A stretch of DNA of 46,196 nt from Lachnospiraceae bacterium UBA7093 (GCA_002492465.1 DKYT01000060.1:1-46196); one strand, 5' to 3'; positions 6,670 to 15,567 are shown, counted from the stretch's first letter. Notes: generated from the letters alone by a model not told the origin. Numbers and translations: made by a program.

Positions 6670-7954
6670 TCCTTAAAAAATCCTCCTGCGCCGCGCTGCG
6701 TCCCGCAAGATAACCGGTACACCAGGCAATCTGAAGATTAAAACCGCCTGTTATTCCATCCAGATCCAGCAACTCGCCTGCAAAGTAAAGCCCCCTTACC
6801 AGCTTGGATTCCATTGTGGAGGGGTTCACCTCCTTCACATGCACGCCTCCTTGGGTTACAATGGCTTCCTGAAACCCTCTCGTCCCCGTTACCGTCAGGG
6901 TGAGCTCTTTCAGACAGGTAATCAGATTATTTCTTTCCTCTCTGGTGATCTCGTTTACCCGCTTCTCCGGGTTGATACCGGACAAGCCAACCATAACCGG
7001 AATCAGCCTGGAGGGGAGCAGACTATCCAGCGCATTTTTAAATTGTCTGTTCTTATTTTCCTCAAAATCCCTGAGCAGCCTTTTATCCAGCTGTTCCTTC
7101 GATAATGCCGGCTTTAAATCGATTACCAGCTTTACCTGTCTGCCGTAGCATTTTTTCGCATAATAACTGCTGGCGCTTAAAATCAAGGGACCGCTTACGC
7201 CAAAATGGGTAAAAAGCATTTCTCCAAAGCCCTGGTAGATCTTTTTCCTCTGGTCCATAAGCCGAACCTCAACATTCTTCAGCGAAAGCCCCTGCAGCTC
7301 CATGCACCAGCTCTCCTGCACCGTGAAGGGAACCAGAGCCGGTTTTATTTCCCTGACCGTATGTCCCAACTCCCTGGCAAACTCGTAACCGTCTCCGGTG
7401 GAACCTGTAGCGGCATAGGATTTTCCTCCCGTTGCCAGAATCACTCTGTTCCCCTCTAAAACCTTTCCGCCAACAAGTCTTACGCCTGCAATTTCCTTCT
7501 GCTGATCTTTGGTATAACAGCCGTTACGGTCAATATTTTCTGCTGTCAGAATCTCATTCACAGCAGCATTCAGCATCACCTTTACCCCTTCCCGCTCCAT
7601 CTGCCTGTTTAAAGCGGCGATCACATCTGAAGCGTGATCCGATACGGGAAAAACCCTCTCTCCTCTTTCCTCCTTCAGCCTGCACCCGGACTGTTCAAAA
7701 AAATCCATCACGGCACGGTTGTTCATTTGATAAAAGGCGGAATATAAAAATTTACCGTTGCTGATTACATTTTCAAAAAAGTTCTCCGGATCACAGGCAT
7801 TGGTCAGATTGCATCTGCCCTTCCCGGTAATATAAATTTTCTTTCCTGTTTTTTCATTCTTTTCCAGAAGCGTAACCTCTGCGCCTGCCTTTGCCGCGCT
7901 GATCGCCGCCATCATTCCCGCGGCGCCGCCTCCCACAACAATCACCCGTCTCAT
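6644..7954 (-). CDS. HI0933-family FAD/NAD(P)-dependent oxidoreductase
   Basis: This is a 436-residue flavoprotein with the dinucleotide-binding motif VVGGGAAGMMAA near the N-terminus, the family motif GKGRCNLTN at about 45, a second ATGGKSYAATGS segment, and the C-terminal GGFNLQIAWCTGYLAG that closes the FAD site. These mark the HI0933/YhiN family, which includes BaiN of bile-acid 7-dehydroxylating clostridia. No other bai gene is in the window, so I do not assign that function. The start at 7954 follows AGAGGAGTAAAGGT. The stop codon of the RpiR gene is four bases upstream, so the two are coupled. Confidence 0.9.
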   Translation of the reverse strand: MRRVIVVGGGAAGMMAAISAAKAGAEVTLLEKNEKTGKKIYITGKGRCNLTNACDPENFFENVISNGKFLYSAFYQMNNRAVMDFFEQSGCRLKEERGERVFPVSDHASDVIAALNRQMEREGVKVMLNAAVNEILTAENIDRNGCYTKDQQKEIAGVRLVGGKVLEGNRVILATGGKSYAATGSTGDGYEFARELGHTVREIKPALVPFTVQESWCMELQGLSLKNVEVRLMDQRKKIYQGFGEMLFTHFGVSGPLILSASSYYAKKCYGRQVKLVIDLKPALSKEQLDKRLLRDFEENKNRQFKNALDSLLPSRLIPVMVGLSGINPEKRVNEITREERNNLITCLKELTLTVTGTRGFQEAIVTQGGVHVKEVNPSTMESKLVRGLYFAGELLDLDGITGGFNLQIAWCTGYLAGRSAAQEDFLRNEAYEGID

Positions 7955-7958
7955 ACCT

Positions 7959-8903
7959 TTACTCCTCTGACGGTTCTTCCTTATCAATTTTCATCAAGGG
8001 ATAATTCAGCATAGGTTCCTCGTCAATAAAATTAATCTCATCATTTAAGTAAACCTGATAATTATTCCAAACCTCCTCCAGCATTTCCAGATTCCGCTTC
8101 ACTTCCTCCGGTCTTTTCAGGCATAGGGCAACCACCAGGGCATTGATCACACTCAAGGGCGCCACCAGGGAATCAACTATGGAAACCATATCGCTTTTGG
8201 CAAGCAGGTTACAGGAAGAATACAGATTCATAGGAGAATGAATGCTGTCTGTGATGGTAATCACCTTGGCATTTCTGTCATTGGCAAATTCCATCGCCTT
8301 TAAGGTACGCATAGAATACCTGGGAAAACTGATTCCCACAATCGCATCCCTCTCATCGATCCTGATCATCTGTTCAAACATCTCCGTAACACTCGTTGTT
8401 TTAAGAAGAACAATGTTCCCACGAATCATATTCAGATAAAAGTGGAGAAAATCAGCCAAAGGCTCGCAGCTTCTTACCCCCACCAGATAAATCGTCCTTG
8501 CCTCCAGAATAATATTGACCGCCGCTTCAAATGCCGCCGCATCTAAGTTCACAAGGGTATCCTGTATCCTCTCCACATCCGAATTTAAAACAGAATGGAG
8601 AATCTCTGTCTGGGTGCTTTTCCCATACTTAACATCCATCTTCTGCACCGAATTCAGCTTATTTTTCACCCAGTCCACCAAAGCGCTCTGGAATTCCGGA
8701 TATCCCTCATAGCCTAAGCCCGATGCGAATCGAACCACTGTAGATTCGCTGACGCCAACCGTTTCTCCAAGCTTTGCCGCCGTCATAAACACGGCCTGCT
8801 CATAATGATCGGATATGTAAGCGGCAATCGCCTTATGTCCCTTGCTCATCTTCATATATCTGTCATTCATTCTGGTAATGATATCATGTTCCTGTTGTTC
8901 CAT
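7959..8903 (-). CDS. RpiR/MurR-family transcriptional regulator
   Basis: The 314-residue regulator has an N-terminal RpiR helix-turn-helix (about 1-85), including TAAKLGETVGVSESTVVRFA and the GYPEFQ signature. It is followed by a SIS sugar-phosphate-binding domain (about 120-260) with YLVGVRSCEPLA and GISFPRYSMRT. Members sense phosphosugars and control sugar or amino-sugar genes. No sugar operon is adjacent, so the ligand cannot be read from context. I place the start at 8903, after AAGGAAACGGGG, because the ATG at 8933 has no ribosome site. Confidence 0.9.
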   Translation of the reverse strand: MEQQEHDIITRMNDRYMKMSKGHKAIAAYISDHYEQAVFMTAAKLGETVGVSESTVVRFASGLGYEGYPEFQSALVDWVKNKLNSVQKMDVKYGKSTQTEILHSVLNSDVERIQDTLVNLDAAAFEAAVNIILEARTIYLVGVRSCEPLADFLHFYLNMIRGNIVLLKTTSVTEMFEQMIRIDERDAIVGISFPRYSMRTLKAMEFANDRNAKVITITDSIHSPMNLYSSCNLLAKSDMVSIVDSLVAPLSVINALVVALCLKRPEEVKRNLEMLEEVWNNYQVYLNDEINFIDEEPMLNYPLMKIDKEEPSEE

Positions 8904-8952
8904 CCCCGTTTCCTTCCCCTGTAAATATTTCATCTGTTATGTATCTTTCAAA

Positions 8953-9498
8953 TTATCGAAATGAGTAATAAACCTCTTTCAACATTTGCATGGTTTCATC
9001 CTCCGACAGATCGTAATCTCCCGTAAGGCACATACATGCCGCGCCGTGTATAAAGATCCACATTTTCATAAACAGTCCGCTGGCATTGCTGCACCCCTGA
9101 GAAGCGGCGGCATGAATCTCCCTGCTGACATAACCCTCGTTACCGTTTACCAAATCGTACATGCTTCTTCCAAACCTCTCGGAGGACAGGAAAACGAATT
9201 CAAAAATTTTTTTGTGCTCGCTTGCAAATTTTATGTACGCCTGCCCAAGATTTACAAAGGGAGTCACCGACTGCCTGGGAAAGTGCCCATAGAAATCGTG
9301 AAAGAAATCGCATGCCTTTCCAAACAGCTCCTCTGTCAGTTCTTCCATATTTTTATAGATCCGAAAAATCGGCTGGGTAGAACAATTTGCTTTTGCCGCC
9401 AGCTTTCTCGCAGTCACCTGCTCTATGCCGTCCTCCTGCAAAATTGCAAATGCAGCCTGGACGATATCCTCCTTGGTAATAGTCTCTTTTCTTGCCAT
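8953..9498 (-). CDS. TetR-family transcriptional regulator
   Basis: The 181-residue protein has a typical TetR N-terminal helix-turn-helix: ITKEDIVQAAFAILQEDG, then VTARKLAAKANCSTQPIFRIYKNMEEL. The all-helical ligand-binding part is rich in Phe and Met. The start at 9498 is chosen because it opens with MARKETITK and has AAAGGG upstream. A perfect 14-bp palindrome at 9520-9533 sits between promoter and gene and is a likely autoregulatory operator. It heads the minus-strand run TetR-RpiR-flavoprotein-HTH-kinase. Confidence 0.9.
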   Translation of the reverse strand: MARKETITKEDIVQAAFAILQEDGIEQVTARKLAAKANCSTQPIFRIYKNMEELTEELFGKACDFFHDFYGHFPRQSVTPFVNLGQAYIKFASEHKKIFEFVFLSSERFGRSMYDLVNGNEGYVSREIHAAASQGCSNASGLFMKMWIFIHGAACMCLTGDYDLSEDETMQMLKEVYYSFR

Positions 9499-9519
9499 AC
9501 CGCTCATCCCTTTCTTACT

Positions 9520-9533
9520 ATAACATATGTTAT
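9520..9533. promoter_or_regulatory. Palindromic operator of the TetR gene
   Basis: ATAACATATGTTAT is a perfect 14-bp palindrome in the 5' untranslated region of the TetR gene, just downstream of the probable start site. That is the usual position for TetR self-repression. Confidence 0.6.
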
Positions 9534-9546
9534 TACATACATTTTT

Positions 9547-9575
9547 ATCATACACTGATTTCCTAGTTATGTCAA
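9547..9575 (-). promoter_or_regulatory. Promoter of the TetR gene
   Basis: The minus strand reads TTGACA (plus 9570-9575), 17 nt, then TATGAT (plus 9547-9552). It is a near-consensus sigma-A type promoter upstream of the operator. Confidence 0.7.
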
Positions 9576-9699
9576 CAAGTTAATCGCCGGTTTACGCTTC
9601 CCATTTCTCATAAAAACAACAACTGCCATAAATAAGGGCTTATAAATAACAGCCTCTCACTTACAGCAGTTTGTAAGAAATAAATACTTATAAATTATA

Positions 9700-10620
9700 T
9701 TACGCCTGTTCCTTCATTATAATGTATTCCCTTAAGTCTGTCAGAAACTGTTCCCAGGCATCTTCGTGTTCTACAAAATACAGGGGGCATTTCTTACCGC
9801 CCTCATCGAAATGCCGCCGCATATCCTCCGGCGTCAGGTTGTATTTCTTCAACAGCCACGCGGACAGTCTGATCAGGGATTGATAGGTGGTGTCCGTAAA
9901 GGCGCCGTCCTCAGACAGGTAACAGCATTCGATTGAAATAGAGTCATAATTTCTTCCTGCCACTGCATAGGCAATCTCATCCAAAGGAACGCACTGTATG
10001 ATCTCTCCGTCATAACCAATGACAAAATGGGCGCTTGCCGAGGTCTCTCCTGTGGTGCCAAGATTTTCAAAATAACTCCTGTTTTGCGCTGCGCTGGTTC
10101 CCGGGTTTGCCGTATAATGGACAAAAATATTGTTGACACCCTCTATTGCCTCGCCGGGTCTTGAAAATTCGTTGATGGGAATAAAGTCCTCCGTTATGAT
10201 AGGCTTGTAAGCATCACTGCTTGAGACATCCTCCGGCTCCTGAAATTCCGTTTGAACTGCCGGAATTATCTGTTCTTCCCGATCCAATACCCCTGCGACA
10301 AGCTTTACCAATACAAAAAATAAAAATACAACTAAAGAAAGCAAAAACACAAGGGAGGTTATTCTCACCATCATTGTTTTTCGCTTTCTGCGTTTTCTTC
10401 TTCGGATTCTTTCCTGTTCAATCCTGGGATCTACTTCCCTTGGATATCTTTTCACTCTCCTGAAATCCGGTACCTCTATCTCCGGTTGTCTTCTTCTTTC
10501 GGTTACTGCTCTAGTTTGCCTTTCAGTTCCTGCAGTCCTTCGTCTATTAGATGTACCCTGCGTCCGAGGTCTGCGATAAACTTCCTCGTCCCTGGATATA
10601 TCAATAAATTCCAGTCCCAT
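9700..10620 (-). CDS. Membrane-anchored N-acetylmuramoyl-L-alanine amidase
   Basis: The 306-residue protein probably cuts the MurNAc-L-Ala bond in peptidoglycan. Residues 1-80 are an unusually Arg-rich cytosolic tail (RRPRTQGTSNRRR and RRRKRRKRK). One transmembrane helix (about 86-110) follows, and an Amidase_2 domain (about 150-300) lies outside. Zinc ligands are visible as the His of FVHYT, the His of RRHFDEGG and the Cys of KKCP. The domain is similar to T7-lysozyme/PGRP-type amidases. The gene stands alone, with about 125 bp upstream of the TetR promoter. A divisome or sporulation role cannot be read from context. Confidence 0.88.
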   Translation of the reverse strand: MGLEFIDISRDEEVYRRPRTQGTSNRRRTAGTERQTRAVTERRRQPEIEVPDFRRVKRYPREVDPRIEQERIRRRKRRKRKTMMVRITSLVFLLSLVVFLFFVLVKLVAGVLDREEQIIPAVQTEFQEPEDVSSSDAYKPIITEDFIPINEFSRPGEAIEGVNNIFVHYTANPGTSAAQNRSYFENLGTTGETSASAHFVIGYDGEIIQCVPLDEIAYAVAGRNYDSISIECCYLSEDGAFTDTTYQSLIRLSAWLLKKYNLTPEDMRRHFDEGGKKCPLYFVEHEDAWEQFLTDLREYIIMKEQA

Positions 10621-10732
10621 CCCGCCTCATCCTTTGTAAAAAAATACATACCACATATTTGGAGTATAGCAAAAACAACCTTATATTTTTTTAATTTTAA
10701 ATAAATTTTTTCTTAACCTCCGCAAAAAACGG

Positions 10733-11662
10733 CTACTTTTTTTCTCGCGCCCGCTTTCTGTCATTCTTATCCTGGTACAGTTCTACCTTTTCAATCCCCT
10801 GTACAAACTTGGAAAACTGGCTGTAGCCAAAATCCTTCACATTAAAATTATCGTACTTACTGTATACAAGATTACTCAGCTCGCTGATACCGATTCCTTT
10901 GCCGCCCGCTTTATGAATCATCTGCTTCACATAGCTTCTGATTTCCTCCTGGGACTGCTGGTTGTCCTTCAGGGAAATGGTAATAACATTCTGCTTCTTT
11001 TCAAGCAAAAATAAACCTGCATCCTCCACAAACTTTGACAATAGGCTGTAGCCGTAATTTCTCACATCGAAATCCGGATACATATTCACCAAACGGTTCC
11101 CCACAGAGGCAAGTTCCACACTTTTCCCCTTATTTTCATTTTCGTTGATAATATTGGTAATGGCGCTGAATACCACCTCTCTGCTGATGGTATTATCCTG
11201 TCCGTTCTTATTCTCTGTATCCTCATCCCGGTTGCCCAGATTCTCCAGATTCACAAATCTGGTACACGCTACCCTGAAAGAACGGGGCGTTTTTTCCTCG
11301 CCCATTCCAATTACTTCCATCCCCGACTCTCTCAGCCTGCTTGCCAGACGGGTAAAATCGCTGTCGCTGGAAACAATGCAAAACCCCTCCACATTGCCTG
11401 TGTAAAGAATATCCATTGCGTCGATAATTAACGTTGAATCCGTTGCATTCTTCCCCACCGTATTACTGAACTGCTGTACCGGAATCACAGAATTTTCCAA
11501 AAGCTCTCCCTTCCATTTCGTTGCCTGGGTGCTGGTCCAGTCGCCATAAATTCTTTTATAGGTAGTAATTCCATAGGTAGACAGCTCTTCCAAAATATCC
11601 CCTATATACCTTGCTGAAATATTATCTGCATCTATCAGCAATGCAAACCGCTTGTTTTCCAT
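10733..11662 (-). CDS. NYN-domain putative RNase with two OST-HTH/LOTUS domains
   Basis: The 309-residue protein has an N-terminal NYN (PIN-like) domain (about 1-150). Acidic motifs LLIDADN, NATDSTLIIDAMD and SSDSDF form the metal site of LabA/Limkain-type ribonucleases. Two OST-HTH (LOTUS) repeats follow, at about 165-235 and 240-300. Each ends in a matching segment: NYGYSLLSKFVEDAG and DFGYSQFSKFVQGI. OST-HTH domains bind RNA, often G-rich or structured, so a role in RNA decay or surveillance is inferred. I start at 11662 (GGAG six bases upstream) rather than 11686. Confidence 0.88.
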   Translation of the reverse strand: MENKRFALLIDADNISARYIGDILEELSTYGITTYKRIYGDWTSTQATKWKGELLENSVIPVQQFSNTVGKNATDSTLIIDAMDILYTGNVEGFCIVSSDSDFTRLASRLRESGMEVIGMGEEKTPRSFRVACTRFVNLENLGNRDEDTENKNGQDNTISREVVFSAITNIINENENKGKSVELASVGNRLVNMYPDFDVRNYGYSLLSKFVEDAGLFLLEKKQNVITISLKDNQQSQEEIRSYVKQMIHKAGGKGIGISELSNLVYSKYDNFNVKDFGYSQFSKFVQGIEKVELYQDKNDRKRAREKK

Positions 11663-11710
11663 TCTAATCTCCATTCCGTTTCTCAAATTCCGTTTCCAAT
11701 TACTTCCTCT

Positions 11711-11739
11711 ATTATAGCACAGAAAAAACCCCCGTACAA
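11711..11739 (-). promoter_or_regulatory. Promoter of the NYN gene built into the upstream terminator
   Basis: TTGTAC (plus 11734-11739), 17 nt, TATAAT (plus 11711-11716) on the minus strand. The -35 box lies within the second arm of the decarboxylase-operon terminator hairpin and the T-run is in the spacer. Confidence 0.6.
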
Positions 11740-11756
11740 TTTTTCTTGTACGGGGG
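11723..11756 (-). terminator. Terminator of the decarboxylase operon
   Basis: A perfect 11-bp stem (CCCCCGTACAA 11729-11739 with TTGTACGGGGG 11746-11756) and a 6-nt loop are followed on the minus strand by six T. It lies about 30 bp after the OadA-like stop codon. Confidence 0.9.
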
Positions 11757-11784
11757 CAAAATAAACTGTCGCTTTTTTCAGATA

Positions 11785-13212
11785 TTAAACAGGATATGCT
11801 GCATTTTTTGTATCAGCCTGGGTCATATCAACCTTTTCCTGCTGTGCCTGACGATATTTGAAGAAGTCTGTCGCTACCTGAGGGAACAAAGCATAGGACA
11901 ATACATCCTCGTCCTGCTGTTTCCATTCTTTCATCTCTGCTTCCAGCTTATCCATTTCATTTTCAATCAGATCAGCGGGACGGCAGGTAATTCTCTTCTC
12001 ACCGGGAATAACCTTATCGATGATCTCCTGATTCATAGGCTTAACCGTCTGACCGTATTCGCCGCGGAGAACAGCCTTTGTCTCCTTGGTCGCCATCTTA
12101 TATCTTTCACCCATAAGCACATTGAATACTGCCTGTGTGCCTACGATCTGTGAAGAAGGGGTTACAAGAGGCGGCTCGCCAAGATCCTTTCTAACCTGAG
12201 GGATCTCTTTCAGCACATCGTAATATTTATCCTCTGCATTCTGTTCCTTCAGCTGGCTTACCATGTTGGAAAGCATACCGCCGGGTACCTGATACAGCAG
12301 CGTCTTGATATCCACGCCCATAACCTTGGGATTGAGCAGTCCGTCTGCAAGGCATTTGTCTCTGTAAGGTCTGAAATAATCAGCAATTTCAGACAAAATG
12401 CTCTGATCATAGCCCGTATCATAAGGTGTTCCCTTAAAGGTCTCAACCATAACCTCGGTTGCAGGCTGTGAAGTACCCATTGCAAAAGGTGAAATTGCAC
12501 AGTCGATCACATCTACGCCAGCCTCTACCGCTTTCATGTAGGTCATGCTTGCAACGCCGGAAGTATAATGGGTATGAAGCTGAATGGGAAGCTTTGTCAC
12601 AGACTTCATTGCGGCAATCATCTCAGATGCCTTGTAAGGAACCAAAAGCCCTGCCATATCCTTAATACAAATGGAATCTGCGCCCATTTCCTCGATCTTC
12701 TTCGCCATATCCATCCAGTATTCCATGGTGTAAGCGTCGCCTAATGTATAGGAAAGCGCCACCTGGGCGTGTCCTCTGCCCTCCTGCACCTTTACCTTGT
12801 TGGTAGCGTTTACCGCTTCCTGAAGGTTTCTCAGATCATTTAAGCAGTCAAAAATACGAATAATATCAATACCGTTTGCAATGGACTTTTCAACGAAACT
12901 GTCTACTACGTCGTCTGCATAGGGTCTGTAACCTAAAATGTTCTGTCCTCTGAAGAGCATCTGCAGCTTGGTATTCTTAAAGCCGTCTCTTAACTTTCTA
13001 AGTCTCTCCCAGGGATCTTCCTTTAAGAAACGCAGGGATGCGTCAAAGGTTGCGCCGCCCCAGCACTCTACTGCATGATAACCAACTTTATCCATCTTAT
13101 CCACGATTGGAAGCATCATCTCGGTAGGCATTCTTGTGGCAATCAGAGACTGATGTGCATCACGAAGAACTGTTTCCATAATTCCAACCGGTTTTTTAAC
13201 CTGTTCTGCCAT
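11785..13212 (-). CDS. oadA: OadA-like carboxyltransferase subunit (oxaloacetate decarboxylase alpha / pyruvate carboxylase B type)
   Basis: The 475-residue protein carries the DAHQSL motif, the ECWGGATFDA segment, the active-site lysine strand CIKDMAG and the metal-binding HTHYTSG. These belong to the HMGL-like carboxyltransferase domain (about 10-280). The conserved PYC_OADA helical domain follows (YQVPGGMLSN onward). No biotin domain is fused; the carrier is a separate gene. It transfers carboxyl between oxaloacetate/pyruvate and biotin. It is the last gene of the five-gene operon, and the terminator follows directly. It could be the 5S-like half of a transcarboxylase or the alpha subunit of a sodium-pumping oxaloacetate decarboxylase. 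Confidence 0.92.
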   Translation of the reverse strand: MAEQVKKPVGIMETVLRDAHQSLIATRMPTEMMLPIVDKMDKVGYHAVECWGGATFDASLRFLKEDPWERLRKLRDGFKNTKLQMLFRGQNILGYRPYADDVVDSFVEKSIANGIDIIRIFDCLNDLRNLQEAVNATNKVKVQEGRGHAQVALSYTLGDAYTMEYWMDMAKKIEEMGADSICIKDMAGLLVPYKASEMIAAMKSVTKLPIQLHTHYTSGVASMTYMKAVEAGVDVIDCAISPFAMGTSQPATEVMVETFKGTPYDTGYDQSILSEIADYFRPYRDKCLADGLLNPKVMGVDIKTLLYQVPGGMLSNMVSQLKEQNAEDKYYDVLKEIPQVRKDLGEPPLVTPSSQIVGTQAVFNVLMGERYKMATKETKAVLRGEYGQTVKPMNQEIIDKVIPGEKRITCRPADLIENEMDKLEAEMKEWKQQDEDVLSYALFPQVATDFFKYRQAQQEKVDMTQADTKNAAYPV

Positions 13213-13248
13213 ATCTATATCCTCCTTATTTTTCTCCGATTTTTCTTT

Positions 13249-14400
13249 TTAGAACACACCAAATACTGCCATAAAGGTACCTGCCGCTACTGCCGTACCG
13301 ATTACGCCGGCAACGTTAGGTCCCATTGCATGCATCAGAAGGAAGTTGGTAGGATCAGCCTCCGCCCCTACCTTCTGAGACACACGCGCCGCCATAGGCA
13401 CTGCCGACACGCCTGCGGAGCCGATCAGCGGATTGACTTTTCCTTTGGTGAAAATACACATAAGCTTTCCAAACAGCACGCCTGCCGCCGTACCAAATGC
13501 AAATGCAATCAAACCAAGTATAACGATTTTGATGGTATCCCAGTTCAAAAATGCCTGTGCACTGGTGGTTGCGCCTACAGATGTACCCAACAGGATAACT
13601 ACGATATACATCAATGCATTGGAAGCGGTGTCTGTCAGCTGTCTTACCACACCGGATTCTCTGAACAGGTTACCCAGCATCAGCATACCGACAAGGGGCG
13701 CTGTGGTGGGAAGGATCAGACATACCACAACCGTTACCACAATGGGGAAAAGAATTCTTTCCAGCTTGGATACCGGACGGAGCTGTCCCATCTTGATTTT
13801 TCTTTCCTTTTCAGTGGTCAGCAGCTTCATAATAGGCGGCTGAATAATGGGTACCAGCGACATGTAGGAATATGCCGCCACCGCAATCGGTCCAAGGAGC
13901 GCGGTCTGCCCCAGTTTTCCCGCAAGGAAAATGGAAGTAGGTCCGTCTGCGCCGCCGATAATAGAGATCGCTGCAGCCGCTTTGTCGTTAAACCCTAATG
14001 CAATGGCGCCGAAGTATGCCGCAAAAATACCAAACTGGGCGGCTGCGCCAAGTAAGAAGCTCTTAGGATTTGCAATCAGGGGTCCAAAATCTGTCATGGC
14101 GCCAACGCCCATAAAGATCAGGGACGGCAGGATTGCCCATTCATCTAAAAGATAAAAATAATACAGTAAACCGCCGGTGCCATTCGCCGAATCCTCAATA
14201 CTCATCATAATATCAGGATAGATATTCACCAGCAGCATACCAAATGCAATGGGCGTCAAAAGTAATGGCTCAAAGCCTTTGGCAATCGCAAGATAAAGAA
14301 ATACACATGCAAAAAAGATCATCACATAATTTCCGAATTCCAAATTGAAAAATGCGGTCTGATGAATCAGATTTGACAGTGTAGTTACAATGTAATCCAT
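13249..14400 (-). CDS. oadB: Na+-translocating decarboxylase beta subunit
   Basis: The 383-residue polytopic membrane protein has about nine to eleven hydrophobic segments. It has the hallmark region IGGADGPTSIFLAGKL and a late SAGVSAVPMAARV/ADPTNFLLMHAMGPNVAGVIG stretch, both typical of OadB/GcdB/MmdB. This subunit decarboxylates carboxybiotin and exports sodium ions. The family is shared by oxaloacetate, glutaconyl-CoA and methylmalonyl-CoA decarboxylases, so substrate must come from the other subunits. It lies between the biotin carrier gene and the OadA-like gene, 33-36 bp from each. Confidence 0.95.
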   Translation of the reverse strand: MDYIVTTLSNLIHQTAFFNLEFGNYVMIFFACVFLYLAIAKGFEPLLLTPIAFGMLLVNIYPDIMMSIEDSANGTGGLLYYFYLLDEWAILPSLIFMGVGAMTDFGPLIANPKSFLLGAAAQFGIFAAYFGAIALGFNDKAAAAISIIGGADGPTSIFLAGKLGQTALLGPIAVAAYSYMSLVPIIQPPIMKLLTTEKERKIKMGQLRPVSKLERILFPIVVTVVVCLILPTTAPLVGMLMLGNLFRESGVVRQLTDTASNALMYIVVILLGTSVGATTSAQAFLNWDTIKIVILGLIAFAFGTAAGVLFGKLMCIFTKGKVNPLIGSAGVSAVPMAARVSQKVGAEADPTNFLLMHAMGPNVAGVIGTAVAAGTFMAVFGVF

Positions 14401-14433
14401 TTTTTTACCTCCTGTTGTTTTTTGGCAAAAGCA

Positions 14434-14805
14434 TTAATTCAAGGTTGCCAGTAAAGCGCCTGCTTCCACTGCATCCCCAACAGACACGTCAATGCTTGCC
14501 ACCGTACCGCCCTGGGGCGCTACAACAGGGATTTCCATCTTCATTGCCTCCAGAATAATCACGGTATCGCCAGCCTTAAGGGTTTGTCCCACGCTTGCCT
14601 CCACCTTAAATACCTTACCTGCTGCACCTGCCTCTACCTTAACGCTGCCTGCGCCGCCAGCTGCTTTGGGTGCTGCGGGGGCTGCTTTCGGTGCTGCCTT
14701 AGGCGCTGCTTTGGGTGCTGCCGGAGCTGCCGCTCCCGTGGATGCGCCCTCTTCTACTACTACGTCATATACGTTGCCATTTACGGTAATTGTATAGTTT
14801 TTCAT
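14434..14805 (-). CDS. Biotin carboxyl carrier subunit
   Basis: The 123-residue protein has a short N-terminal part, an Ala/Pro/Lys linker (about 22-50) that lets the carrier swing between sites, and a biotinyl domain (about 54-123). The motif EAMKM has the biotinylated Lys at residue 89. It carries carboxyl from the soluble carboxyltransferases to the membrane beta subunit. It resembles the GcdC/MmdC and 1.3S-type carriers. The biotin ligase is not in the window. Confidence 0.95.
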   Translation of the reverse strand: MKNYTITVNGNVYDVVVEEGASTGAAAPAAPKAAPKAAPKAAPAAPKAAGGAGSVKVEAGAAGKVFKVEASVGQTLKAGDTVIILEAMKMEIPVVAPQGGTVASIDVSVGDAVEAGALLATLN

Positions 14806-14847
14806 TTTTAAATCCTCCTGTGATCTCCATTCATCCTTGATTCTTAT

Positions 14848-15567
14848 TTATGCACGCTGCCGCTTCGTTCCGGCGCGTCTGATACTTCTTACTACAAACC
14901 CGTCTGTGGAAGAAGCGCCTTCGCTCGCCGCAATTGCAGCCGCAATAACGGCAACCAGCTCCAGGTCATCTGAAAGTTCTTCCTTCTCAATGATCTGCGC
15001 AATGGTGTGATCCACCGGCGCCGCCTGCTCCTTCTTTTTAGACTTTTTAGAGAATTTAGCCTGTAATTTAGGTATAAACCCAAAGCAGCCGATGATCAGG
15101 CTGATCAGAATCAATACCACGAACACTGTGCCCATTCCAAGCAGGGTATTCAATGCCGCTTTTTCCATCTTCTCGCCAAAGGAATACTCTACGTTTGTAG
15201 TTACATTGACAACTTCGCTGTCCTCGAATACAAATTCCACGGTTGCATCCCGCCATTTTCCTTTGACCCGAACGTCGATTACACCGTCCTCTTCACCAAG
15301 CTTATTCTTAATTTCTACGATCTCTTCATAGCTTCCGATTTCCTCTATGGCTTGTTTCCAGCTTTCAACAGCGGCAACCCACATCGGATCGGTTACCTGA
15401 TCCTGGGTGCCTGACTGGGCGTGCATATTCATATTGGTGATGTTCTCTTTGACATATGTTTCAGCCGCGCTTTCCGTCATAAAGGGGGTAACATCATCCT
15501 CTTTGCCGCATGCCGTTAAGCCAAGCGTACAGGTAATTATACCTAATATTAATAACCATTTTTTCAT
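14848..15567 (-). CDS. OadG-like gamma subunit with N-terminal lipoprotein extension
   Basis: The 239-residue protein starts with a lipoprotein signal (LGLTAC, lipidated Cys at 20) and an outer domain of about 115 residues. A single transmembrane helix follows at about 140-165, then a cytosolic Lys-rich stretch. The C-terminal DDLELVAVIAAAIAASEG block is typical of OadG/MmdD gamma/delta subunits, which hold the alpha and beta subunits together. Classical OadG is under 100 residues, so the lipidated external domain is an addition. I choose the start at 15567, with AAAGGA about eleven bases upstream. The ATG at 15579 is adjacent to that sequence. Confidence 0.85.
   Translation of the reverse strand: MKKWLLILGIITCTLGLTACGKEDDVTPFMTESAAETYVKENITNMNMHAQSGTQDQVTDPMWVAAVESWKQAIEEIGSYEEIVEIKNKLGEEDGVIDVRVKGKWRDATVEFVFEDSEVVNVTTNVEYSFGEKMEKAALNTLLGMGTVFVVLILISLIIGCFGFIPKLQAKFSKKSKKKEQAAPVDHTIAQIIEKEELSDDLELVAVIAAAIAASEGASSTDGFVVRSIRRAGTKRQRA

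Noticed and set aside
6644..7954. Naming the flavoprotein BaiN and inferring bile-acid metabolism
   Set aside because: The family is broad and no other bai gene is in the window.
13075..13998. Plus-strand frame with many Cys and His opposite oadA/oadB
   Set aside because: It spans two real genes on the other strand and their gap, and Cys/His richness is an artefact of the complement.
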